A stretch of DNA of 50,997 nt. Source: Planctomycetota bacterium. Lineage in GTDB: Bacteria; Planctomycetota; UBA1135; JAKEFM01. Location: the NCBI GenBank assembly GCA_022616055.1, contig JAKEFM010000160.1, positions 1-50,997 of the forward strand. Reading direction: 5' to 3'. Every line of letters starts with the position of its first letter. Within the stretch, counting starts at the first letter, position 1. Both the position numbers and the translations under genes were made by a program. The notes below the pieces were generated by a model. It was not told where the DNA came from. It worked only from the letters and a program-made list of their open reading frames with translations, and did no database searches. Below, piece after piece: positions 15,417-23,545 of this stretch.

Positions 15417-15766
15417 CGGACCGCGGGCCCGAAGCTCGCCGCGCGCCGCATCGTGACGACGACGCGGTCGCCGGGGCGGACGGGGGCGAGGAACCTCGCA
15501 CCGTCGATCCGGGCGAGCCGCGCTCCGCCCGGGTCCTCCTCGGCGAGCCCCGCCGCCTGGGCCATGCACTCGACCAGGAGGACGCCTGGGACGATCGGCT
15601 CCCCGGGGAAGTGGCCGCGGAAGAACTCCTCCTCCGGCCGGAAGACCCGCGCCGCCTCGATCCGTTCCCCCGGCGAGACCTCGAGCACCTCGTCGACGAA
15701 GCGGAACGGCGGGCGGTGGGGGAGGGCTCCGGCGCGGGCGACGGGGTCAGGCGGGGGGGGTCTCAT
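15326..15766 (-). CDS. FabZ-like 3-hydroxyacyl-ACP dehydratase (hotdog fold)
   Basis: A 146-residue hotdog protein. The catalytic His52 lies in RGHFPGEPIVPGVLLVECMAQ and the catalytic Glu66 in the same helix, exactly the FabZ spacing. It removes water from 3-hydroxyacyl-ACP to give the trans-2-enoyl chain. ATG at 15766 is preferred over the longer frame from 15805 because it is adjacent to GGAAGG and the extra 13 residues are low complexity. It overlaps the carrier protein stop by 20 bases. Together with the SDR and ketosynthases this makes a chain-extension set without enoyl reductase, suggesting polyunsaturated products. Confidence 0.88.
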   Translation of the reverse strand: MRPPPPDPVARAGALPHRPPFRFVDEVLEVSPGERIEAARVFRPEEEFFRGHFPGEPIVPGVLLVECMAQAAGLAEEDPGGARLARIDGARFLAPVRPGDRVVVTMRRAASFGPAVRYEGECRVEGRVVAEGAVTLRTGSGEAGRG

Positions 15767-16022
15767 CCTTCCCGATCCGCGGCCCGAGGAACGCGACGAG
15801 GGCACGGACCGACGCGAGCGCCTCCCGCCCGACCGCGTCGTCCTGGATCCGCACGCCGTACTCGCGCTCGACGGCGAGGACGAGCTCGAGGGCGTCGATC
15901 GAGTCGAGCCCGAGGCTCCCGCCGAAGAGCGGGGCGTCCCCCTCGATCTCCTCGGGCCCCTTCTTCAGGCGGAGGCTCTGCACGATCGTGCCGCGGACGC
16001 GGGACTCCAGGTCGGGGGCCAT
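15747..16022 (-). CDS. Acyl carrier protein
   Basis: A 91-residue protein with the phosphopantetheine attachment site GLDSIDALEL (Ser41). The helix after it (AVEREYGVRIQDD) is typical. It is coupled to the FabZ-like dehydratase (20-base overlap), so it probably carries the growing chain. A -10-like TAGAAT lies 12-17 bases upstream of the ATG on the minus strand. Confidence 0.87.
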   Translation of the reverse strand: MAPDLESRVRGTIVQSLRLKKGPEEIEGDAPLFGGSLGLDSIDALELVLAVEREYGVRIQDDAVGREALASVRALVAFLGPRIGKDETPPA

Positions 16023-16113
16023 CGGGCGGGCCGATTCTATGCGAGGTTGAACGTCCGCCCGAACCCGCTACCTTCCCTCATCCGTCGGGGGGGTTCGACC
16101 CGAAAGATCCTCC

Positions 16114-16674
16114 GTGAAGCTCCGCCGGCTGGCTCTCCGCCTCGCGCTGATCGGCCCGGCGCTCGCGGCCGGCTGCCGATCGGCGAAGGAGGACGAGCCC
16201 CGCTTCTTCGCGAAGCCGGGCGTGGACTGGTCGAGGTACTCCGCCGTCTACGTGGAGGAGGCGACGATCTCGACGACCGCCAGGCGCAGCGAGAAGGTCG
16301 ACGAGATCCTGCGCGAGTTCAAGCTGCTCGCCGAGATCTCGCTGAGCAACGCGCTGTCGGACACGGGCCGATTCGAGAGGGTGTTTTCCCGGAAATCGGA
16401 GATCGAGCCGGGCCGGACCCTCGTGTGTCGCTGCTCGCTGAGGGTCCACTTCGGGAGCACTCCGCTCCGGGTGCTGTTCGGGTACGGCGCGGGACGGAGC
16501 GGCCTCTGGATGACCCCCTCGCTCCACGACGCGGAGACGGGGGAGCGGCTCCTCTCGTACCGCGGCTGGGGAGGGTCCTTCCAGGGGTGGGGCGCCGACA
16601 TCCTCGAGAAGATGCGGGCGGACATCCCGGCGATCGCGGAGTACTTTCCCAGTCTCCTCCCGCGGGAGCCGTAG
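16114..16674 (+). CDS. Hypothetical lipoprotein (DUF4410-like)
   Basis: A 186-residue protein starting at GTG 16114. The signal is lipoprotein type: positive N-terminus, hydrophobic core and lipobox LAAGC (Cys21). The mature part, with YSAVYVEEATI, LAEISLSNALSDTGRFERVF and a conserved-looking VHFGST...GYGAGRSG, resembles DUF4410-type periplasmic lipoproteins, but I cannot confirm the family. It is followed after 5 bases by the DUF2157 gene. Confidence 0.72.
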   Translation: MKLRRLALRLALIGPALAAGCRSAKEDEPRFFAKPGVDWSRYSAVYVEEATISTTARRSEKVDEILREFKLLAEISLSNALSDTGRFERVFSRKSEIEPGRTLVCRCSLRVHFGSTPLRVLFGYGAGRSGLWMTPSLHDAETGERLLSYRGWGGSFQGWGADILEKMRADIPAIAEYFPSLLPREP

Positions 16675-16679
16675 GGAGC

Positions 16680-17993
16680 ATGGACCTCTTCGATCTCGGC
16701 GGCCGGGCCTTCCGCGCGAGACTCCGCGCGGAGCTCCCGCGCTGGCGGGAGGAGGGCCTCCTCGACGAGCGCGCCGCCGCCCTCCTCGCCGAGCGGTACC
16801 GGCTGAACGAGTCGGGCTGGAGGACCTCCGTCGCGGCGATCTACATCCTCGGGGTGCTCCTCGTCGGGGGAGGGGTCATTTCCTTCGTCGCCTGGAACTG
16901 GGAGGCGCTCCCGGCCTGGGCGAAGCTCGCGCTGATCGGCTCCGCGATGGTCGCCGCCCACCTCGCCGGGCACTGGCTGTGGCGGGTCAAGGGGACCTCT
17001 CCCCGCCTCGGCCACGCCCTCACCTTCCTCGGGACGCTGATCTTCGGGGCGAACATCGGACTCGTCGCGCAGATCTTCCACCTCCACTCGAACGCGATGA
17101 ACGGGGTCGGCGCCTGGGCTGCCGGAGCCGCCCTTGCGGGCTGGGCGCTTCGCAGCGTCCCGAACGCCCTCCTCGGCCTGGGGCTCGGGACCATCTGGGC
17201 ATGCAACTTCATCGACCAGAACGAAGGGGTCCTCCCTTTCACACCGGTCCTGCTCGCCGCAGTCTTCCTCCCGCTCGCTCGCCTCGAACGCTCGCGCCTC
17301 CTCCTCTCCGCTTCCTACCTCGCCATCGCGATCACCGCTACGGTCCACGCGGGCGAGGAGGCGGGAGAGGGCGCGGCGATCTTCGCGAGTCTCCTCGCCC
17401 CCGCCGCCCTCTTTCTCTCCCTCCCCTCGGCCCTGCCCCCCGAGAGCGAGGGAGCGCGCCTCGCCACCCCCGGCGCCCGTCTCGGGTTCGCCGGCTGGCT
17501 GGTCGTCGTCTACGTCGCCTCCTTCCGGGGGCTCGCCGACGAGACCGGATTCGGCGAGCTCGCCCCGGGGACCTGGGGCTGGGCCGCGATCGCCGCCCCG
17601 GCGCTCCTCGGCGCCATCGTGTCGACGGCCGCCGCGTTCCGGCGGGGAGACCAAGCCTGGAGCGACCCGTGGAGCCCGTTCCTCCCCGTCGGCGGGACGA
17701 TCCTCCTCCTCCTCCTCATGGCGATCCCCGGATCCGGCGTGGTCGTGACGGTCGCCGCGAACGCGATCCTCGCCGCCTTTTCGATCCTCCTCCTCGCCTC
17801 CGCCGTCCGGAGCCTGGAGCGCGGACCCTTCTGGCTGGGGGTCGTGCTCGCCGGCGTCCTCGTCCAGACGCGCTTCTTCGAGTACGAGACGGGTCTCCTC
17901 CTCAAGGCGATCGTCTTCGTCGCCTGCGGGATCGCCGTGCTCACCGTCGGGCTCGCCTTCGAGAGGCGGGTGCGGGAAGCCGCCCATGCGTAG
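16680..17993 (+). CDS. DUF2157 multi-pass membrane protein
   Basis: A 437-residue protein. The N-terminal soluble part (LRAELPRWREEGLLDERAA) is the DUF2157 signature. Then come about 11 to 13 hydrophobic helices, for example YILGVLLVGGGVISFVAWNW. TLIFGANIGLVAQIFHLH is a recognisable DUF2157 sequence. The ATG lies after TAGGGAGC, a fair Shine-Dalgarno. It overlaps the next gene by 8 bases. DUF2157 and GDYXXLXY proteins usually occur as neighbours; function is unknown. Confidence 0.88.
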   Translation: MDLFDLGGRAFRARLRAELPRWREEGLLDERAAALLAERYRLNESGWRTSVAAIYILGVLLVGGGVISFVAWNWEALPAWAKLALIGSAMVAAHLAGHWLWRVKGTSPRLGHALTFLGTLIFGANIGLVAQIFHLHSNAMNGVGAWAAGAALAGWALRSVPNALLGLGLGTIWACNFIDQNEGVLPFTPVLLAAVFLPLARLERSRLLLSASYLAIAITATVHAGEEAGEGAAIFASLLAPAALFLSLPSALPPESEGARLATPGARLGFAGWLVVVYVASFRGLADETGFGELAPGTWGWAAIAAPALLGAIVSTAAAFRRGDQAWSDPWSPFLPVGGTILLLLLMAIPGSGVVVTVAANAILAAFSILLLASAVRSLERGPFWLGVVLAGVLVQTRFFEYETGLLLKAIVFVACGIAVLTVGLAFERRVREAAHA

Positions 17994-18495
17994 GCACCTC
18001 GGGATCGCCGTCGTCCTCGTCTCCCAGGTCGGGATCCTCGTCTCGATGCCCTTCCGGGCGGTCCGCGCCCGGGTCGCCGGGACGGAGATCGCGCTCGAGA
18101 CGGAGCCGGTCGACCCGTTCGATCCGCTCTCGGGCTACTACGTGACCCTCGCCTACGTCGCGGAGCGACCTGCGGTGGACACGATCGCTTTCCATCTGCA
18201 CGAACCGCTCTGGGTGACCGTCGCGCGGGCGGAGCCGGCCTGGACCCCGGTCTCCGTGACCCGGGAGAGACCGGCTCCGCACCCCGATCGCGTCTCGATC
18301 CTCGGCCGCTGGGACGGTTGGCGAGCGCGCATCGGGGACGCCAGCCGCTTCTTCATTCCCGAGGATCGAAGGACGGAGATCGAGGACCTGCTGGACGCCT
18401 CCGGTCGGCGCGGGCTCGTCGACCTGAGGGTGGGAAAGGACGGCACGCCCGCCCTCCTCCGGATGCGGGTGGGCGGGCGGTCGTTCGGGCGCTAG
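17986..18495 (+). CDS. GDYXXLXY-family membrane-anchored protein
   Basis: A 169-residue protein with one N-terminal membrane segment (LGIAVVLVSQVGILVSM) and the family motif as SGYYVTLAY (Gly-Tyr-Tyr instead of Gly-Asp-Tyr, so the name-giving Asp is replaced). It overlaps the DUF2157 gene by 8 bases, the usual partner of this family. Its TAG stop shares a CTAG with the stop of the convergent flavoprotein gene. Function unknown; probably acts as a complex with DUF2157. Confidence 0.82.
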   Translation: MRRHLGIAVVLVSQVGILVSMPFRAVRARVAGTEIALETEPVDPFDPLSGYYVTLAYVAERPAVDTIAFHLHEPLWVTVARAEPAWTPVSVTRERPAPHPDRVSILGRWDGWRARIGDASRFFIPEDRRTEIEDLLDASGRRGLVDLRVGKDGTPALLRMRVGGRSFGR

Positions 18496-19964
18496 CGGGC
18501 CGCCGCCGGGACGCCGAGGAGGTCTCGCGCCGCCGCGTAGCCGGAGAGCGCCGCGGCGAGGACCCCTCCGCCGAACCCCGTCCAGTGCCCGGCGAACCGG
18601 ATCCCGGACGGCGCGGAGGCGGCGAGATCGTGCGCGAGCCGGAACCGCTCGGGGGTCTGGGAGAAACCGTAGGCCGCTCCCCCCGGGTTCCGCGTGTAGC
18701 GCTCGAGGGTCGCGGGGCCGGCCGTCTCGCTCCACTCGACCCGGCCCGCCACGCCGGGGAGGAATCGCTCGAGCCGGACGAGGGCCCGCTCGAGGAGGCG
18801 CTTCCTTTCCCCCTCGGCGAGCGTGCGTCCCGCCGGGACGAACGCGTGCACGACCACCGTCGAGCACCCCTCGGGCGCCAGGGAGGGATCGACGTTCGTC
18901 GCGACGCCGACGCCGAACGTGGGGGCGTCCCCCTCGAGCCGCGAGTCCTCGAAGTCCGTCCCCTCCGGGTCGGAGAAGACACCGAACGAGGCGGGGGCCT
19001 CCGGGAAGCGCCCCCGCACGCCGAGGTAGGCGAGGAAGAACGAGCCCGAGCGGGGGAAGGCTCGCGCCCGGTCGAGGGCGTCCCCCTCGGGATGAGGACC
19101 CTGCCAGACGCGATCGAGGAAGGCGACGGGGTCGCAGGCGACGAGAACCTGCGCGGCGCGGAACCGCCCCCCCGGCGAGGCCTCGAGCACGAACCCGCCC
19201 CCCTCCGGCGCCACCTCCTCGACGACGTGCCCGGCCTTCACCGTGCCTCCCTTCTCCCGGATCGCCGCGACGAGGGAATTCACGAGGCGGTAGAGCCCAC
19301 CCCGGATCCGTTGGCAACCGAACCTCCACGTCGACCCGAGGAGATTCGCGACGCTCACCGCGGAGATGCGATCCGGCCCGCCGCCGAGGAACATCAGACG
19401 CTCGCAGAGCGCGAGACGCAGTCTCGGGTCCCGCACCCCCGCCTCCTCGAGGACCTCTGCGTAGGTCCGGTCCCGCCACCGGACGAAGGGATCGCCGCGG
19501 GGGATCCCGGCCGCGCCGTCCCCCCAGAGCGCCGCGAGCGTTCCCCGGGATGCGACTTCGAAACAGGAGAGGATCGCGTCGAGGAGACGGCCGATCGAGG
19601 CGGCCTCGCCGGGGAAGCGACGCTCGAGGTACGCGCGCCACGCGCTCCCCTCCGCCGGGAAATCGAGCCGCTCCTCACCGAAGTAGCCGCTCCGCGCGAC
19701 CGGGAGGTCGAGGACGAGTCCCTCGGCGTCGAGCCCCCCGTACTCGAGGATCCGCCGGAGCGGTCCTCCCGGGGCGAGGCCCGAGATCCCGTCGACCACG
19801 GAATCGAACGTGTATCCGCGACGACGGAAGGAGGTGACGTAGCCGCCGAGCTGGCGGTCCTGTTCGAGCACGGCGACCCGCCGGCCCGCCGAGGCGAGGG
19901 TGAGGGCGGCGGTGAGGCCCGCGATCCCGCCCCCGACGACGACCGCGTCGACCTCGTCCCTCAC
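18492..19964 (-). CDS. FAD-dependent desaturase/isomerase-like oxidoreductase (phytoene desaturase superfamily)
   Basis: A 490-residue protein. The N-terminus has the FAD-binding dinucleotide motif VVGGGIAGLTAALTLASAG followed by the second glycine motif GGYVTSF and RRGYTFD, as in CrtI/CrtISO and all-trans-retinol saturase proteins. The C-terminus has IRFAGHWTGFGGGVLAAALSGY, the substrate/FAD closing motif. GTG at 19964 overlaps the SDR stop (GTGA). Such enzymes dehydrogenate or isomerise conjugated polyenes, so it may act on the product of the ketosynthase operon. It is the last gene of that operon. Confidence 0.87.
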   Translation of the reverse strand: MRDEVDAVVVGGGIAGLTAALTLASAGRRVAVLEQDRQLGGYVTSFRRRGYTFDSVVDGISGLAPGGPLRRILEYGGLDAEGLVLDLPVARSGYFGEERLDFPAEGSAWRAYLERRFPGEAASIGRLLDAILSCFEVASRGTLAALWGDGAAGIPRGDPFVRWRDRTYAEVLEEAGVRDPRLRLALCERLMFLGGGPDRISAVSVANLLGSTWRFGCQRIRGGLYRLVNSLVAAIREKGGTVKAGHVVEEVAPEGGGFVLEASPGGRFRAAQVLVACDPVAFLDRVWQGPHPEGDALDRARAFPRSGSFFLAYLGVRGRFPEAPASFGVFSDPEGTDFEDSRLEGDAPTFGVGVATNVDPSLAPEGCSTVVVHAFVPAGRTLAEGERKRLLERALVRLERFLPGVAGRVEWSETAGPATLERYTRNPGGAAYGFSQTPERFRLAHDLAASAPSGIRFAGHWTGFGGGVLAAALSGYAAARDLLGVPAAAR

Positions 19965-20689
19965 GGGAGGCCCCCCGCGACCACGAGAGTCTCGCCCGTC
20001 ACGTAGTTCGCGCCGGGACCGGCGAGGAACGCGACGGCGGCGGCGACTTCCTCCGGCCGCGCGAAGCGCCCGAGCGGCACGAGAGCCTCGAGCCCCCGGC
20101 GCTTCTCGGGAGGGAGGGAGCGCGTCATCCCGGTGTCGACGAACCCGGGAGCGACCGCGTTCACCCGGATCGAGAACCGCGCCACCTCGCGCGCGAGCGC
20201 CCGGGTGAGGGAGAGAACCCCGCCTTTCGAGGCGGCGTAGGCCGCCTGCCCCGTCCGCGGCGAGAGCGCGGAGAGGCTCGAGACGTTCACGATGCTCCCG
20301 CGCCGGGCCGGGATCATCCGCCGCAGCGCCTCCCGGCAGCAGAGGAAGGGCCCCCGGAGGTTCGTCGCGAGGAGCGCGTCGAACCGCTCGAGCGGGAGGA
20401 GGAGGGCCGGGGCCTCGTCGAGGACTCCCGCCGCCGTGACGAGGACCTCGAGCGTTCCGAGCTCGTCCGCCGCGCGGAACGCCTCCTCGACCTGCGCCGG
20501 ATCGGCGACGTCGCATCGGACCGTGCGGACCGCGGCGCACCGGCCCGCGAGCCGCTCGTTCGACGCCGCGGCCGCCGCCGAGTCGCTCCGGTAGACGAGG
20601 ACGAGCCCCCGGTCGCGCCCGGCGAGGGCCTCCGCGCAGGCGAGCCCGATCCCCCGCGTCCCCCCGGCGATCAGCGCGACGTCCGCCAC
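19961..20689 (-). CDS. SDR-family 3-oxoacyl-ACP reductase (FabG-like)
   Basis: A 242-residue Rossmann-fold enzyme. The cofactor motif is IAGGTRGIGLA (TGxxxGIG with Ala-Gly at the start), and the catalytic residues are Ser in VNVSSLS and Tyr-Lys in YAASKGG. The AAGVL and PGFVDTGMT segments are FabG-like. GTG at 20689 lies in the end of the upstream half-ketosynthase gene (19-base overlap). It probably reduces the 3-oxo group on the carrier-bound chain, using NADPH, before the dehydratase acts. Confidence 0.92.
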   Translation of the reverse strand: MADVALIAGGTRGIGLACAEALAGRDRGLVLVYRSDSAAAAASNERLAGRCAAVRTVRCDVADPAQVEEAFRAADELGTLEVLVTAAGVLDEAPALLLPLERFDALLATNLRGPFLCCREALRRMIPARRGSIVNVSSLSALSPRTGQAAYAASKGGVLSLTRALAREVARFSIRVNAVAPGFVDTGMTRSLPPEKRRGLEALVPLGRFARPEEVAAAVAFLAGPGANYVTGETLVVAGGLP

Positions 20690-21327
20690 CGGAGACGTAG
20701 CCCCTCGCCCAGGGACACCTCGCCCGGCTCGGCCGGGGGGGAAACGAGCGGTAGGAGGGAGGAGATCTCGTCCTCGTCGGAGGCGGGCTTCCTGCGCGCA
20801 TCGCTCTCGACCCTCCAGCCCGAGCCGGCGTCGTCGGGACGGAGGAGGGCCGCCACCGCCTCGATCCTCTCGCCGAGCCGGGTGCCGACGACGATCGCCT
20901 CGCGCGCCGCCCCCTGCGCGAGCCAGAGCGCCGCCCTCTCGAGCGCGTCCCGGCCCGCGGCGAACGTCGCGCACGGCCCGCGACACCCGAGGGCGATCGC
21001 GAGCTGCGCCGCCGGGAAGTTCGCGGCGGTCCGGAGGAACAAGGTCGGGCTGGCGAGTCCGGCCGGCGGGGGTCCGGCGAGGAACTCGGTCCGAGCGGCC
21101 CGGGGCCCCCCGTCGGCGGCGAGGAGGATCGCCAGTCGCCGCGGGGGAGCGAGCGGCACGACGAGCCCGGCGCGCCGCGCCACCTCGAGGCCGACCCTCG
21201 TCGCGAGGGCGTCGGCGGGCGCGAGCTTGCGCCGCCGCTCCTCGGGGAGGGAGGGTCCCGGGTCGGGCGCCGGGTCGCCGGGCGTCCACCGCTCGACGGC
21301 CGTCCCGACGAGGGTCGCGGAGATCAC
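20671..21327 (-). CDS. Half-length beta-ketoacyl synthase-like protein
   Basis: A 218-residue protein corresponding to only the N-terminal half of a ketosynthase. AIALGCRGPCATFAAGRDALERAALWLAQG aligns with the nucleophile region of ketosynthases, but the Cys is not in the usual TACSS context. It resembles the truncated Ketoacyl-synt_2 proteins found in aryl-polyene and flexirubin clusters. GTG at 21327 overlaps the upstream ketosynthase stop by 4 bases. Probably a structural or chain-length partner rather than a working enzyme; this assignment is tentative. Confidence 0.68.
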   Translation of the reverse strand: MISATLVGTAVERWTPGDPAPDPGPSLPEERRRKLAPADALATRVGLEVARRAGLVVPLAPPRRLAILLAADGGPRAARTEFLAGPPPAGLASPTLFLRTAANFPAAQLAIALGCRGPCATFAAGRDALERAALWLAQGAAREAIVVGTRLGERIEAVAALLRPDDAGSGWRVESDARRKPASDEDEISSLLPLVSPPAEPGEVSLGEGLRLRWRTSR

Positions 21328-22463
21328 GCGGGGAGCCTCCAGAGGAGCGCCGCCGACTGGCCGCACAGCCCGACGCCGATCTGGAGGGCGACGTTCCCGT
21401 CCACGAACTCCTCCTCGCGCAGGAGGCGCGGGAGCGCGCACGCCGGGTCGGGCTCGAGGAGCCCCGTCATCGCCGGAAGGGTCCTGTCCCGGAGGGCGCG
21501 GATCGCGAGGGCCGCGTCGATCGCGCCCGCGGCGCCCAGCGTGTGGCCGAGAAGGCCCTTCGTCCCCGTGACGGGGATCGATCCGAGGGCGGGACCGAGG
21601 ACCGTGCGGAGTGCGTTCGCCTCGGCGGGGTCTCCCGCGGCGGTGCCGAGCGCGAAGGCCTGGACGAATGCGATTCCCTCGGGTCGGACGCCGCCCGCCT
21701 CGAGCGCCGCCTCGATCGTGCCGGCGAGCGCCGCTCCCTCCGGCTCGACGAGCGAGGAAGGGTGGTCGCTGATCCCCGCCGCGCCCGAGACGAGCTCCGC
21801 CAGGGGAACCAGGCCGCGCCGCCGCCCCTCCTCCTCGGCCAGGAGGACCAGGAACGCCGCGCCCTCCCCGAGGGCGCAGCCGTTGCGCTCCCGGTCGAAC
21901 GGTCGCGGCGTTCGTCGCGCGAGCATCCCGAGGCACTCGAACCCGCGCAGGACGAGCGCGGAGACCGCGTCGACCCCGCCGGCGACCGCGCCGGCGCTCT
22001 GCCCCGCGCGGATCCGGTCGGCCGCGGTCGCGATCGCCTCCATCGAGGAGGTGCATCCGGAGACGACCGTCGTCGCGCATCCGAGCCCGTGCTCGGCCGC
22101 GAGCGTCCCGGCGAGGTCCCCGTACGGGGCCCCCTCCGGATCGCGCTCCGGATCGCCTCCCAGCCCGACCGTCGTCCCGAGGACGAGATCGAGGCCGCCC
22201 CCGCATCCCGGATCCGCCGTCGCGAGCGCCTCGCGGAGCGCCTCCCGCGCCAGCGCGAGGACCGTCGGTCCCGGGGGCCCCGCGCCGGGATCTCCCGAAC
22301 GGAACGGGGCGAGCCCCGCGAAGACGGGCGAGGCGACGACCGGGCTCGCGAGCGGGGAGAGCCTCGGCTCCCCGTTCCGCCAGGCGGCCCAGACCGCGTC
22401 GAGCCCCTCCCCCGCCGCGCAGGCGGCGCCCGAGCCGTAGGCGAAGACCCGCGTGCCGGTCAC
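21324..22463 (-). CDS. Beta-ketoacyl-ACP synthase, first active-site His replaced by Phe
   Basis: A 379-residue KAS-fold protein. The nucleophile Cys137 is present in VVSGCTSSMEAI and the second histidine (His307) with Lys302 in TKGLLGHTLGAAGA. At the position of the first histidine (normally VNAHGT) the sequence is VQAFALGT, with Phe270 aligning without a gap to His. Because that histidine supports decarboxylation, activity is uncertain. It sits between two other ketosynthase-like genes with 4-base overlaps on both sides (GTGA starts). It probably forms a heterodimer with one of them. Confidence 0.85.
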   Translation of the reverse strand: MTGTRVFAYGSGAACAAGEGLDAVWAAWRNGEPRLSPLASPVVASPVFAGLAPFRSGDPGAGPPGPTVLALAREALREALATADPGCGGGLDLVLGTTVGLGGDPERDPEGAPYGDLAGTLAAEHGLGCATTVVSGCTSSMEAIATAADRIRAGQSAGAVAGGVDAVSALVLRGFECLGMLARRTPRPFDRERNGCALGEGAAFLVLLAEEEGRRRGLVPLAELVSGAAGISDHPSSLVEPEGAALAGTIEAALEAGGVRPEGIAFVQAFALGTAAGDPAEANALRTVLGPALGSIPVTGTKGLLGHTLGAAGAIDAALAIRALRDRTLPAMTGLLEPDPACALPRLLREEEFVDGNVALQIGVGLCGQSAALLWRLPA

Positions 22464-23545
22464 GGCGGGCAGAGCCGGGCGAGGCTGATCGATCCGGCGG
22501 GATCCGCTCCGAGGACCCAGGCGCCTTCCCCCTCGTCCGCGCGCGGAGACCCGGGGAGGAGGGGAACGCTCTCGCCGCCCACGGCGAGGGCGGCGAAGGC
22601 GAGGTGGACAGCCGCGGTCCCGGCGAAGGCCTCGCCGATCGCCGGCTTGATCGAGACGCGCGCGGTCCGCGCCGCGCCGAGCCTCTCGAGGAGAGGCTCC
22701 TCGATCGCCTCGCAGACCCCCCCGTTGGCGGAAGGGAAGATCCACCGCGGGGCGGGGAAGCCGCCGGCCGCCGCCGCGACCGCCGCGATCGCCTCCCCGG
22801 GCTCTCCCGGTCGAAGCGCGCCGACGATCTCCGTCACCCGGGCGAGCGGCCGCGCCCCGCGGCGCGCGGCCGCCTGGGGCGACTCGAGCACGAGCGCCCC
22901 CGCCGCCTCGCCGAGCCGGAACCCCTCGCGCGCGGGGGAGAAGGGGAGGCAACCGATTCCCTCGGATCCCCCGCGGAGCACCCCGCAGTTCCGGAAGACC
23001 GGCTCAAGCTCGGCGATCCAGGAGTCGCACCCGACGAGGAGGGCGCGCTGCGCCCGGCCCGAGGCCACGGCCTCGAAGGCGAGCCGGGCCGCCGCGAACC
23101 CGTCGTAGAGGAAGGTCGACAGGGCGTGCGCGCCGCCGTGGAGCCGCCGCTCGATCGCGAGGTGGCCGGAGGTCGCGTTGAGGACGCTCTCCGTGAAGAG
23201 CATCGGGCTCGGGCCCGTCCGCCGGATCACGGCGGCGTGGAAGTCGCGGCTGTGGTCGAGGCAGCCGAGCGCCGAGGCGGCGAAGACCGCGTCGACCGCG
23301 TCGGGAGCGTCCGTCTCCAGGCCGGCCGCGCGCCACGCCTCGAGGGCGGCGCAGGCGGCGAGGCGGACCGCCTTGGCGATCCTCCGCGGGTCGCGCACCC
23401 CCTCGAGCTCTCCCGGTTCGAAGGGCTCGATCGGACCGGTGGCGATCTTCCCTCCCCTCCAGGCCTCGAGCGTCGCCCGTCGGCCGACGCCGATCCGGGT
23501 CACCGCGCCGACGCCCGTGACGAGGGCTCCTCGGTTCCCTCTCAT
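22460..23545 (-). CDS. Degenerate ketosynthase (all catalytic residues lost), chain-length-factor-like
   Basis: A 361-residue KAS-fold protein recognised by its start (VTGVGAVTRIGVG), the GFRLGEAAGALVLES region and SIKPAIGEAFAGTAA. Relative to the canonical Cys-His-His it has Leu146 (in STFLYDGF), Asn274 (in PSANGG) and Glu305 (in IGEAFAG); only Lys300 is kept. Loss of the nucleophile is typical of chain-length factors, but those normally carry Gln. The ATG overlaps the stop of the intact ketosynthase (ATGA), so the two are likely produced 1:1 and may be a KS/CLF pair. Confidence 0.85.
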   Translation of the reverse strand: MRGNRGALVTGVGAVTRIGVGRRATLEAWRGGKIATGPIEPFEPGELEGVRDPRRIAKAVRLAACAALEAWRAAGLETDAPDAVDAVFAASALGCLDHSRDFHAAVIRRTGPSPMLFTESVLNATSGHLAIERRLHGGAHALSTFLYDGFAAARLAFEAVASGRAQRALLVGCDSWIAELEPVFRNCGVLRGGSEGIGCLPFSPAREGFRLGEAAGALVLESPQAAARRGARPLARVTEIVGALRPGEPGEAIAAVAAAAGGFPAPRWIFPSANGGVCEAIEEPLLERLGAARTARVSIKPAIGEAFAGTAAVHLAFAALAVGGESVPLLPGSPRADEGEGAWVLGADPAGSISLARLCPP

